Part shown: one piece after another, positions 7,975-16,049 of the stretch
Position numbering within the stretch: the first letter of the stretch is position 1
Layout of the letters: the number at the start of each line of letters is the position of its first letter
Assembly: GCA_030681135.1 (NCBI GenBank)
Contig: JAUXXF010000031.1
Span: forward strand, 1-53,709
Length of the DNA: 53,709 bases
Direction of reading: 5' to 3'
Source: Chlamydiales bacterium
Lineage (GTDB): Bacteria; Chlamydiota; Chlamydiia; Chlamydiales; SM23-39
Notes under the pieces: generated by a model
The model's database searches: none
Seen by the model: only the letters and a program-made list of their open reading frames with translations
What the model was told of the DNA's origin: nothing
Translations under genes and position numbers: made by a program

Positions 7975-8940
7975 GTGAAAGTGCAAGTGACCGCAATGAT
8001 TCCTTCCGATTCAGCGATTGATCGGTGTTGGCAGATGGTGCCTGATTTCATTTATATAATCATCAGCCTGTTTAAAAAGACTGTCATGTTCGAACCCGAT
8101 ATAGCGACCGTAGAGAGGAAACTACATACCTATCAGAGATATTTTGATACAAAGGGAAAAGAGCCTCTTGCCGATATTTTAACGCCTCAAGAGATGCGTT
8201 TATTGCAAAAAGATCAACGATTCCAAAATTTGAATCAATCTACTGGAGCTGAGTCTCTTCGAAAAGCGATCCTTGATTCTCTGCCAGAAGGTGTTTCTAT
8301 CTTTGTCACATCTCGATGTACTGCCCGGTTGATGAATAATCAACGATTTAGTTTGGCTGAAATTTTTCGTTATCTAGGAGGGCGAGATCTTAAACATATA
8401 GGCTTCCTTGTAAAAACGGGGCAAGAATTGCGCATTTCCCATATTGAACAGGATCATCATAAAGTCGAACAAATCGCAGATCCTCTTATTTTTGCTCATA
8501 CATTCATGATTCAGTGCGATATCTCTTCTATTATTCCGGTAGAAAAAAGAGAGGTGATGCAAAATCTGTTCAATAAGACGTTGCAAGCAGAAGTTTTAAA
8601 GGAGCGTGGAAAGATCTTCAATATGGGCGGCTGGGTATTTCTTCCTTTCTTCTTTGGACACAAACGGCTGACCTATACAGGCTCTTTCGACACAGTACAG
8701 CTCAGGGAAGGACAGCGGGAAATGTGTTCGAGTTTTGTTTCAAAAATTCTTCTGATTGCTTTTCGAGCTCTGGAAATTCCTTATCCGATTCCTGAAAACG
8801 AAATTTTGGAAAGAATTCATATCGTTCGATTCTTTCACCTTTTCGCTCCTTACTTGAAACCAGCTCCTTTCCCTCCGCTGCTAGCTGAAGCTGTTCGGTC
8901 CCCGGCGCAATTAATCGCCCGTTTTTTAAGACCTGAGTAA
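7975..8940 (+). CDS. Hypothetical protein, possible permuted papain-fold (YiiX-like)
   Basis: A 321-aa protein with a hydrophobic stretch at residues 23-33. The pattern LKHIGFLV (His141) followed about 110 residues later by EMCSSFVSKI (Cys251) resembles the circularly permuted NlpC/P60-like (YiiX/LRAT-type) hydrolases, where His precedes Cys. This is a motif-level inference only. The start used is GTG at 7975; ATG at 7996 is an alternative. The 295 bases upstream are AT-rich, with no other gene visible. If the assignment holds, the substrate could be a lipid, peptide or amide. Confidence 0.5.
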   Translation: MKVQVTAMIPSDSAIDRCWQMVPDFIYIIISLFKKTVMFEPDIATVERKLHTYQRYFDTKGKEPLADILTPQEMRLLQKDQRFQNLNQSTGAESLRKAILDSLPEGVSIFVTSRCTARLMNNQRFSLAEIFRYLGGRDLKHIGFLVKTGQELRISHIEQDHHKVEQIADPLIFAHTFMIQCDISSIIPVEKREVMQNLFNKTLQAEVLKERGKIFNMGGWVFLPFFFGHKRLTYTGSFDTVQLREGQREMCSSFVSKILLIAFRALEIPYPIPENEILERIHIVRFFHLFAPYLKPAPFPPLLAEAVRSPAQLIARFLRPE

Positions 8941-9048
8941 CTTTCTCATGAGTTTGCGGAATTGATGCGAGACCCATGACCCATACCTTTAGCTGCAAAT
9001 GTGCTTATAGTCATTTCAAAGAAGTTCCATTGAGTTTTCATTAAAAAT

Positions 9049-9077
9049 TTGACTTATATTAAACTTTTTTTTAGAGT
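9049..9077 (+). promoter_or_regulatory. Candidate sigma70-type promoter of the MACPF-like cluster
   Basis: TTGACT (9049-9054) and TAGAGT (9072-9077) are separated by 17 bases in an AT-rich stretch about 55 bases before the start of the 637-aa gene. The -35 box is near consensus, the -10 is weak. Position in front of a same-strand four-gene run fits, but this is pattern-based only. Confidence 0.35.
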
Positions 9078-9132
9078 CTTCTCCACTCACTTTTCAGCAT
9101 CAAAGTGAGCATGCAAAAATTAAAGGAGAAAA

Positions 9133-11046
9133 ATGATGGCAACAATATCCAGCTCTCTCAGGAATTTAACATTTGGAAGCACAACAGACTCTAATCTGTC
9201 ACAGCAAACCTTGGTCTATTCACATAAATCGTCAATGCAAGGAAAAACCTTTTCTGTCTATTACAGCCCAGACAAAGGCCTTTTCGGATCCGTCCAAACT
9301 TTAGAAAAAAGGCAAGACAATCTTCCCCTAACAGGCATTCCCAAACAACTACTCACATCAGGCAATTTAGACCTATTTAAACGCTTTTTTTCTCAGACCC
9401 ACTTCATCTATTCAGAAGACATGGGTGAATTCCCCCATATCGCGGTCCACTTATCTTGCAAAGGGGGCATGAAGCCTAAAATTCCGTTCCAACCTGGATT
9501 AGCGTTGGGATCTATCGTCAAGGCAAAGGTAGTTCGAGAGATGGAAGTATACGCAAAAAACGCATCGGATATCGATAATTTCGAAAAAGATATTCAAACT
9601 GTAGAGAGTAATATCCGTGCGCTTGAGCAAAAGATCGCAGCGATTCATGGGAAATATCCACGCAAGGAGAGAGAGGAGGAATTCGAGGCGCAAATAACTC
9701 TTGGAGACCGAGCCTTAAGAGACTTCTATCGCAGACAATCTCAACGCTTACGAGAGCAGTTAGCGACAATAGGGGATAATCTCGCGCAGACTGAGCCGGT
9801 GATGCTTCACACCCCTGGAGACTTCCAATCTTCTTTGGCATCCCCGATTGATTACGAAAGAAGCTACATCGCCACTGAGCCCAGATCTTTCGATTCTGTC
9901 AACTACAGTTCCCAGTACATCGACATGCAAGAAAACATCCAACACGTTCGTGACCAGCTGGATCAAAGCTCCAGTTCTAGCTCAATGAGTCTAAGTGTAA
10001 GCGCTCCTTTTTTCAAGGCAAGTGGCTCATTTTCTTCGTCTCAGTCGGCCATGGACCGTGTAGCTCAAATTCAGAATTCTGGAACATCTTCAAAAGTATT
10101 CGTCATGAATGCAACGCTGACTACACACCATGTGAGATATTTTAAACGGCTACGCTATGATCATGAGAAATTGGGGCAGATCTTCAATATCATGCATAAT
10201 TACACAATATCAACCGCAACTGGAGAGGCAAAGGTTCAGCAGGCTAAGAACTTAGAGGATTTGGGAATTAATATAGATCCTTTGAACAATGAGGAACTAA
10301 GTATTTATATTTTAACCGAAGCGGTCATGGGAGGATCTTTCACAGGAATTGTCAATTTCATGGACAAGAGTAGATTTGAAAGAGACGTGCAAAACTCTAG
10401 AAGGGATAGTTCTCTCGGAGGAAGTGCTTCAGCAGAGGGTAGCTACGGCTTTTATTCTGGTGGAGCTAGTGTTTCCCATTCTCAAAGCAAAAGTCACGAA
10501 GAGCGCAATGATAGTCTCAGCAGTCAGAGCAATCTAGATGTTTCTATTAACTTGATAGCTCAAGGGGCCGTCCCCAAGCTTCAACGAGATGCGATTGCGC
10601 GAGAAAACACTAAGCACGCCGATCAAAATTTAACCAATTATCAATCCAGCGGAAGTGAGAGCGTGATTGAGCGAGATGCGGGAGCACAGCAAAAAGCCAC
10701 ATACGATCGTCAAAAACAGTTGCAAGCAGGGGGATTAGCCGCTGCAAATACCACCCTAAGCACGGTTACTAAACAAGAGTCGATTACTATTCTCACTCCC
10801 AATAGTGTTATGCAAGCTTATGACGATTATTGCGATCTCATGGTAGACAACGACTTGAGTGGAGTGCCAGTAGGGTTTGCCTATACGAAATTAACGTATG
10901 TTGAGATTGGGAAAATGCTTGCTGCAAACCGTATCGATGCAGCAGCCAGAAGAGCGAGAACCGTCGAAACTCCAGCTCGAGATGAGAGCTCTGAGCAAAT
11001 AGGTCCGACTCAGGATGGCAATAGCGAAGAATTTGATGAAGAGTAA
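9133..11046 (+). CDS. MACPF-like protein (first of two paralogs)
   Basis: A 637-aa protein without a signal peptide, preceded by a good AAAGGAGA site. Residues 140-215 form a coiled coil. Residues 285-305 (SLSVSAPFFKASGSFSSSQS) and 425-480 are Ser/Gly-rich alternating strands. ILTEAVMGGSFTG (393-405), LIAQGAVP (474-481) and, after YDDYCDLM, VPVGFAYTKLTYVEIGKML (578-596) follow the order seen in MACPF proteins: LGG segment, GG-P segment, then a P-x-x-Y-x-L terminal segment. MACPF proteins form membrane pores; chlamydiae carry one (CT153 in C. trachomatis). The next gene shares this order, so they are probably paralogs. The tail after 600 is acidic and disordered. Fold assignment is inference. 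Confidence 0.55.
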   Translation: MMATISSSLRNLTFGSTTDSNLSQQTLVYSHKSSMQGKTFSVYYSPDKGLFGSVQTLEKRQDNLPLTGIPKQLLTSGNLDLFKRFFSQTHFIYSEDMGEFPHIAVHLSCKGGMKPKIPFQPGLALGSIVKAKVVREMEVYAKNASDIDNFEKDIQTVESNIRALEQKIAAIHGKYPRKEREEEFEAQITLGDRALRDFYRRQSQRLREQLATIGDNLAQTEPVMLHTPGDFQSSLASPIDYERSYIATEPRSFDSVNYSSQYIDMQENIQHVRDQLDQSSSSSSMSLSVSAPFFKASGSFSSSQSAMDRVAQIQNSGTSSKVFVMNATLTTHHVRYFKRLRYDHEKLGQIFNIMHNYTISTATGEAKVQQAKNLEDLGINIDPLNNEELSIYILTEAVMGGSFTGIVNFMDKSRFERDVQNSRRDSSLGGSASAEGSYGFYSGGASVSHSQSKSHEERNDSLSSQSNLDVSINLIAQGAVPKLQRDAIARENTKHADQNLTNYQSSGSESVIERDAGAQQKATYDRQKQLQAGGLAAANTTLSTVTKQESITILTPNSVMQAYDDYCDLMVDNDLSGVPVGFAYTKLTYVEIGKMLAANRIDAAARRARTVETPARDESSEQIGPTQDGNSEEFDEE

Positions 11047-11077
11047 TAACAAACCAATCATTTTATAAGGGATTTAT

Positions 11078-12154
11078 ATGGCATCAATAACTACAAAACC
11101 GGCGGCTTTCGATGGAGGAAGCCGCTCCCATTCCAATCATTATTTCCGCGCTTCGAATACTAAAGGTTCATCTGCTGCTTCTGCTGGATTGTCTAACGCA
11201 GTAATACCGTGTCATATCGGTTATGCTATGGGCGGCGTAATCCATAACGGAGAGTTTGAATTGCCCTATCTAAACGGACGATTAAAGGATCTTTACAAGC
11301 AACTGAAAGATTTTGAGGATAGACAACAAGAGCTGCGAGCTTCGGCAAATCATCATAACAGCAGAGCTATTCAAAAAGAAATTCTCTTCAATTATCAACA
11401 AAAAGAGGAAATTCATCAAACAATAGGAAAGGTCATAACAGAGATCGAAAAATGGCAAGCAGGTAGAAATCTTTCTGGTCGGTTTGAACAGCCTATGCTT
11501 CCTATCGATTACAGCCGATCTCCAGAAAAACAGGAAAATCGGGCTGCCTTATCAGAACTAGTTGACATGGTCTACATCAAAAAAGAATCCCAAAAAACAC
11601 AACTTAAGGAGTTAAAAAAAATTCTAACCTCTGTGCCTTATTTTGGGGGATTGATCGATGAAATTAATCAAATAATTCGAACTACTACTACAGAATTGCA
11701 ATACGAAGATCGAGAAGTATGTATCCTATATTCTTATATTACTTTGTGCAAAGTTCGTACATTAGATCCAATTATACTTCGCAAAAACTCTCTAGGGGAA
11801 GACTTAAAAAGTGCCGCTAGATCGGGTGACTATTCAGTGATTGCTCAAACGGTTTTAGGTGGAGCTTTTATAGGTTTTAGCAGTCGGATAACGACTATAG
11901 CAAGCGATGAAAAGGGCCATGGAGACATATCTAGCGTTGCCCGTTTTTATTTTGCAGCTCAAGGAGGGATTCCTGGAAGCCCAACAAAAGATCTCTGGGA
12001 TATGTATAAAAAATGGAAAATCAGCATGGAAAAGCCGGATAGCGGGTTTCCTCTCGCCTACAAACTCCGCAAGCTAGAGGATGTATTAAAAGAAAATCAT
12101 CTTGATTTTTGTGAGAACCTGCCATCAAATTCAGTCCCCGAAGAGAACCTGTAA
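11078..12154 (+). CDS. Shorter MACPF-like paralog
   Basis: A 358-aa protein 31 bases after the 637-aa gene. It has a coiled coil (about 60-130), MLPIDYSRS (matching SPIDYERS in its neighbour), VIAQTVLGGAFIGF (about 261-274), then FAAQGGIPG and LWDMYKKWKISM, closing with FPLAYKLRKLEDVL. The last block strongly resembles the C-terminal part of MACPF domains (GG-P, W-x-x-Y/W, P-x-x-Y-x-L). Compared with the first copy it lacks the long Ser-rich strands, so it may be a reduced partner or a non-pore-forming accessory. No signal peptide is present; secretion would need a type III or other route. Family call is inferred. Confidence 0.5.
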   Translation: MASITTKPAAFDGGSRSHSNHYFRASNTKGSSAASAGLSNAVIPCHIGYAMGGVIHNGEFELPYLNGRLKDLYKQLKDFEDRQQELRASANHHNSRAIQKEILFNYQQKEEIHQTIGKVITEIEKWQAGRNLSGRFEQPMLPIDYSRSPEKQENRAALSELVDMVYIKKESQKTQLKELKKILTSVPYFGGLIDEINQIIRTTTTELQYEDREVCILYSYITLCKVRTLDPIILRKNSLGEDLKSAARSGDYSVIAQTVLGGAFIGFSSRITTIASDEKGHGDISSVARFYFAAQGGIPGSPTKDLWDMYKKWKISMEKPDSGFPLAYKLRKLEDVLKENHLDFCENLPSNSVPEENL

Positions 12155-12204
12155 ATGGGTGAAGTCTAGTTTGAATGAGAAACAATATAACTTAGGAAAT
12201 TTAT

Positions 12205-14811
12205 ATGTCATCAATATCAAGTACCAACCCCGTCTCTTCATCATCTTCTTCAATGACTCACGTTGAATCAGGAACAAACGAGCAAAAAAATCGCCGAAAG
12301 GCTATGTACCTTGCAAAAGGTATAAGACCTGCTAATGCAAATTCGAATAGCTCTTCGGCTCAACAAAACAATTCTCCCAGTAAACCTCTAGCGGATAAAA
12401 AGGTTTTTTTAATAGAGGAGACTCAACTCAAAGAGCTTTCCGGAAGTGGCGACCAGAGGGTTGTTCAGATCGCATCCTCTTCTCTTGACTCACCGAGAGA
12501 GAATGTTTCGAAACGGAGCTTTTTAGGAAGTTCTATAGATTCTACAAACTCTCTCCATACTTCTGCACGCGAAAAGTCCGGTAGAGAGCCTCTCTTAGAA
12601 CGAAGCCCTTATCCCAGAGCGCCTCTCCAACGTAACGATCAACTGGCTGCAGAGATCTCGTCCCCTTCTCTTTACTCACCGAGAGAGAATGTTTCTAAAC
12701 AGAGGTCTTCAGAAAGTTCTATAGATCTTACAAACTCTCTCTATGTCTCTGAAGACGAAAATCCTTTTAAAATGCAATATAGAGGGCTCTTTACGGAGTT
12801 GAAAAATCTCATAGAAGGTTTAGAGCCAGACCTACGATACGCTTTGTTGCAAAGATTTGCGAATGTGCGGTTCATAGATCCCGAACATCACACTATTCCC
12901 CTTGCAGGAATCCCTTGCAAGCAACGTATGGCAAGTTGTGTGAAAGAACTGAACCATGGAGCCAAAGATTATGTATTAGGTTCTCAGAAACATCGAGCAC
13001 AAAAAGCAGAACAAGTTGTTCATGCTTTCAACGAGTTCGCAAGAGAGTGCGGTACACACTCACTTGAGTATGTTTCGTTCGTGAGGCAAGTAGTAGATTT
13101 AGGTCAAGCTTGCCTGAGTCGTAAGATAGAAGATATTAAACAAGCTAGGGAAGTGGTTCTCGAATCGAAGGAAGCAAAAAACTTTTTGCCAGAGGAAACG
13201 ATATGTGAGCTTAAGGTAACTAGTGCAAAAGCTGTCCTTATGAGGCTGCAGGCAAACTTTAAATCAGCTTGCGCTGAAGCTGCATGGAAAGAGGCTGAGG
13301 ATTTTTTTTTCGACATTACTAATTTACCTACTGAGTTGAGGTTGTCAGAAGAAGAGATGCCTGAGCCGAACTCACCTTTTATTAAAATATATGAAGAAGC
13401 TTTCGTTTCTCATTTTAGAACATTATTTGCTACGGACTCACTAGAAGAAATCGAGAAAATGTTTGATATCATCCGCAGCTTTGAAGGAATTACTCGTTTT
13501 CTCCCCAATGAAGGAGCCTCTCTTTTCGCAGAATGCAGGGGCTGCTTTGTCTCTTATTTTAAAAAATTGTGTTTGTATGGCTCGCCAAAACAAGTTAAGA
13601 CAGCGTTTGGCTTCATCCAAAGGTTTCAAGAAGATCGACTCTTCCCTGGTGAAGAAAAATACTTCCCGATATGCAGAGACAGCTTTGTGCGTTATTTTGA
13701 AAGAGTGTGTTTAGATGCCTCACCAAAAAAATTTGAAGAGGCGTGTGATGTCATTCAAAACCTCGAAAGGCAAAAAGGAAGAGAGCTTTTAACAAAATGC
13801 CGAGGCTGCTTTTATGTTTCTTTCGGAAAACTCTGTTCTACGCTTCCGATAGAGGAGATTAATCTGTATTTTAGAATCTTTGAAAAAAAAAATAAATTTC
13901 CTGTTCTTATGAAGCGTGCTCTTTTCCAAGCTTGCAGCAATGGGATCCGCCCTCATTTTCATCACCTTTGTTACAAGATCGTCCTTGAAGGCTCTTCAGC
14001 GATAGAGCCCGCTTTCAGTTATTATAAGGAGATTAAACGGTTACGCTACTCTTCAGCCGGATGCCCTGATCTACTCGGGGAATTTCTTGAGTTTTATCTA
14101 AACGCAGGTTTATGTCATTTTCAGAAACTTTGCCCTGAGTCGATAGAAGCTTCTTTGGATTTTTTCTACACATTCGCAAGATGTTCAGACTATCCACCGA
14201 CTCTTATGTCTTTTGATTTGTGGTTTCGTAGCTGTTTACTGGCCCTTTTTTCTTCGGATAAGGTTTTTGGAAATGCAAAATTGGAAACTTTCATCCACGA
14301 GCGAATAGAAGAGCCTCCTCTTCCTGAAAATATTTTCGAACTAATCTACAGCCCATGTCCGATTGACAACAACAATAAAGTGATTGCCTCTCATAAACTC
14401 ATTCTTGTTCCTAATATTGCGCAAGATTGGAAAGCAATGGCACAGAAATTCAAAAGAGACTCCGATCTCTGTGCTACCCCCTGGAGCTCACCTCATCCTA
14501 AAGAAACATTCTGTTCACCGTCAAAAGCATCTCCAATAAAGCATTCTTACTGGATATTGACGCTACGCACCACGACAAACGAGAAATGCCCCCAAGGTTA
14601 TCGCCCCCCTTCGCAATTAGAAGGAGCCGTGCTAGCTGGTGTATATTCTTGTCTTGATCCGGCAAAGACTTATAAATGTTTTCATACTCAAGACGACATC
14701 TATTTTGAAATTTCTGAGATTTCTCGAGATCAAGGCTCTGCAAGGGCGAAGCTGAGCGTGCGATTTTTTGTACGCGACTTGAACAACGGGGAACAGGTGG
14801 CTGCTGACTAA
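12205..14811 (+). CDS. Large hypothetical with novel helical repeats, effector candidate
   Basis: An 868-aa protein. Residues 1-190 are Ser/Asn/Pro-rich and disordered, with a 62-aa-period duplication around SPRENVSK (DNA 12481 and 12667). Residues about 395-640 contain at least six degenerate units of 40-56 residues built around an F-x-x-x-F-x-x-L-C core, for example CRGCFVSYFKKLC and CRDSFVRYFERVC. The C-terminal ~150 residues form a separate strand-rich domain (HSYWILTLRTTT onward). No signal peptide or membrane segment is visible. It follows the two MACPF-like genes on the same strand. I know no matching family; a secreted effector role is a guess from composition and context. Confidence 0.6.
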   Translation: MSSISSTNPVSSSSSSMTHVESGTNEQKNRRKAMYLAKGIRPANANSNSSSAQQNNSPSKPLADKKVFLIEETQLKELSGSGDQRVVQIASSSLDSPRENVSKRSFLGSSIDSTNSLHTSAREKSGREPLLERSPYPRAPLQRNDQLAAEISSPSLYSPRENVSKQRSSESSIDLTNSLYVSEDENPFKMQYRGLFTELKNLIEGLEPDLRYALLQRFANVRFIDPEHHTIPLAGIPCKQRMASCVKELNHGAKDYVLGSQKHRAQKAEQVVHAFNEFARECGTHSLEYVSFVRQVVDLGQACLSRKIEDIKQAREVVLESKEAKNFLPEETICELKVTSAKAVLMRLQANFKSACAEAAWKEAEDFFFDITNLPTELRLSEEEMPEPNSPFIKIYEEAFVSHFRTLFATDSLEEIEKMFDIIRSFEGITRFLPNEGASLFAECRGCFVSYFKKLCLYGSPKQVKTAFGFIQRFQEDRLFPGEEKYFPICRDSFVRYFERVCLDASPKKFEEACDVIQNLERQKGRELLTKCRGCFYVSFGKLCSTLPIEEINLYFRIFEKKNKFPVLMKRALFQACSNGIRPHFHHLCYKIVLEGSSAIEPAFSYYKEIKRLRYSSAGCPDLLGEFLEFYLNAGLCHFQKLCPESIEASLDFFYTFARCSDYPPTLMSFDLWFRSCLLALFSSDKVFGNAKLETFIHERIEEPPLPENIFELIYSPCPIDNNNKVIASHKLILVPNIAQDWKAMAQKFKRDSDLCATPWSSPHPKETFCSPSKASPIKHSYWILTLRTTTNEKCPQGYRPPSQLEGAVLAGVYSCLDPAKTYKCFHTQDDIYFEISEISRDQGSARAKLSVRFFVRDLNNGEQVAAD

Positions 14812-14829
14812 AAGACTGTCTTCTTTAAA

Positions 14830-14896
14830 GAGGGAACCAGCAAAACTCGCAACGCGCGCCAAATTTGGCGCCACTTGGAGTTTTGCTGGTTCCCTC
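14830..14896 (+). terminator. Long hairpin after the 868-aa gene
   Basis: GAGGGAACCAGCAAAACTC (14830-14848) is perfectly repeated in inverse at 14878-14896. Between the arms lies a second palindrome, GCGCCAAATTTGGCGC (14856-14871). The position directly after a stop codon fits a transcription terminator, although no U-tract follows. It may instead be a small mobile palindrome or attenuator before the next gene. Confidence 0.6.
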
Positions 14897-14928
14897 CAAA
14901 TTATGAACTTTTTACAAAGGAATAAAAA

Positions 14929-15891
14929 ATGCAAAGAATGCCTGCAAATTCATCATCAAATCTTCATTCGACTCCTTCAACCGGAGCTTCGCAAGCAGGG
15001 TCGTCCTCTTCTCAAAACGCTCGGACTCATGCAGCAGCTATGCCAGGAATCTCGCATAGCAATCAGCACGCTTCAGTCAGCTCAAGTTCTGCACCGCCAA
15101 GGGCAGGTCAACAGATCACACATTCAAGCGGCTCTTCAACAACCGGAGTTTCGCAAACAGGGGCGTCCTCTTCTCAACATGCTCGGACTCAAGCAACTGC
15201 TATACCAGTGATCTCACAGAGCAATCAGCACGCTCTAGCCAGCGCAAGCTTAAGTTCTGCATCGTCATCTTATGATACAGCCTTTCCAGGACTGCCACCG
15301 GCCCCTCCTTCTGGACCATCTTCAAAACCTGCCACTTCTAAAGCATCAAACCAACAAAAGTGCAATCTCGTCCCCCCAAGTCTTTTTTCTTTTTCTGCTA
15401 TAACATTCACGGCGAAACAAACACTCAATCAGCAGGGAAAATTTGGCGGAGTTAATGTTTATGCCTCCATATCTATTAGCGCTACTGAATCCCTTGAATA
15501 TCATTTGCATTTTGGTAGTGACATGAGCCATGTGCCGGCGGAAGCAAATGCGGACAAACTTGGATTGAAGGCTCAACGTTCTCAAGAAATCCGTCATGTC
15601 TCATGGTCTCGTCTATTTCCAGACCCAAAAATTCAAGAAGAATATGAATCTCTTGAAAAGAGCGAAGCGCAAAGGATACGTGCGGGAAGGCGCCCAACAA
15701 ATGAAGATTTAGAGGTGCAAAAACGGCTCAACATTTTAAAAGTCTCCAGAACTCAATGGAAGGACTGTTTGGTGGTAATAGCAACAAAAATGGCTAAGGA
15801 ATGGCGGGATAAGAAATGGGATGGGGAGAGAACCAGACTTTCCAATGAAGTATGTCAAGACCTCGACAATCAAGTCAATCAAAGGACTTAG
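14929..15891 (+). CDS. Ser/Ala-rich hypothetical with tandem repeat, effector candidate
   Basis: A 320-aa protein preceded by an AAAGGA site. Residues 1-140 are disordered, rich in S, A, Q, H and P, and contain a 54-aa duplication (TGASQAGSSSSQNARTH against TGVSQTGASSSQHARTQ). A Pro-rich linker (GLPPAPPSGPSS) leads to a folded C-terminal part (about 145-320) with strands followed by charged helices. No known domain is recognised. Composition and position after the MACPF-like genes suggest a secreted or surface-associated protein. Another reading frame is open across the repeat by composition but is not thought to be coding. Confidence 0.55.
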   Translation: MQRMPANSSSNLHSTPSTGASQAGSSSSQNARTHAAAMPGISHSNQHASVSSSSAPPRAGQQITHSSGSSTTGVSQTGASSSQHARTQATAIPVISQSNQHALASASLSSASSSYDTAFPGLPPAPPSGPSSKPATSKASNQQKCNLVPPSLFSFSAITFTAKQTLNQQGKFGGVNVYASISISATESLEYHLHFGSDMSHVPAEANADKLGLKAQRSQEIRHVSWSRLFPDPKIQEEYESLEKSEAQRIRAGRRPTNEDLEVQKRLNILKVSRTQWKDCLVVIATKMAKEWRDKKWDGERTRLSNEVCQDLDNQVNQRT

Positions 15892-15923
15892 TCTACCAGG
15901 CAACAGAGGTCATCTAAGTAACT

Positions 15924-15954
15924 CCGAAATGATTCAAACTGCGAATCATTTCGG
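15924..15954 (+). terminator. Hairpin terminator of the four-gene cluster
   Basis: CCGAAATGATTC (15924-15935) pairs perfectly with GAATCATTTCGG (15943-15954) with a 7-base loop, 33 bases after the stop of the 320-aa gene. No strong T-run follows, so efficiency is uncertain. Confidence 0.55.
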
Positions 15955-16049
15955 GTGTTAGAAGCGATTTCTAACTAATGCAATTATCATAAATAAAGAT
16001 TTTTTATAATAATTGGTATAAACTTTGGGAAAATGATTCATAAGAAAGT

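Noticed and set aside
8702..8998. Minus-strand open frame of 98 aa
   Set aside because: It is antisense to the C-terminus of the 321-aa gene and lacks motifs or a ribosome binding site.
14903..15211. Open frame of 102 aa in another frame of the 320-aa gene
   Set aside because: Its openness follows from the tandem repeat; the 320-aa frame has the ribosome binding site and a folded C-terminal part.
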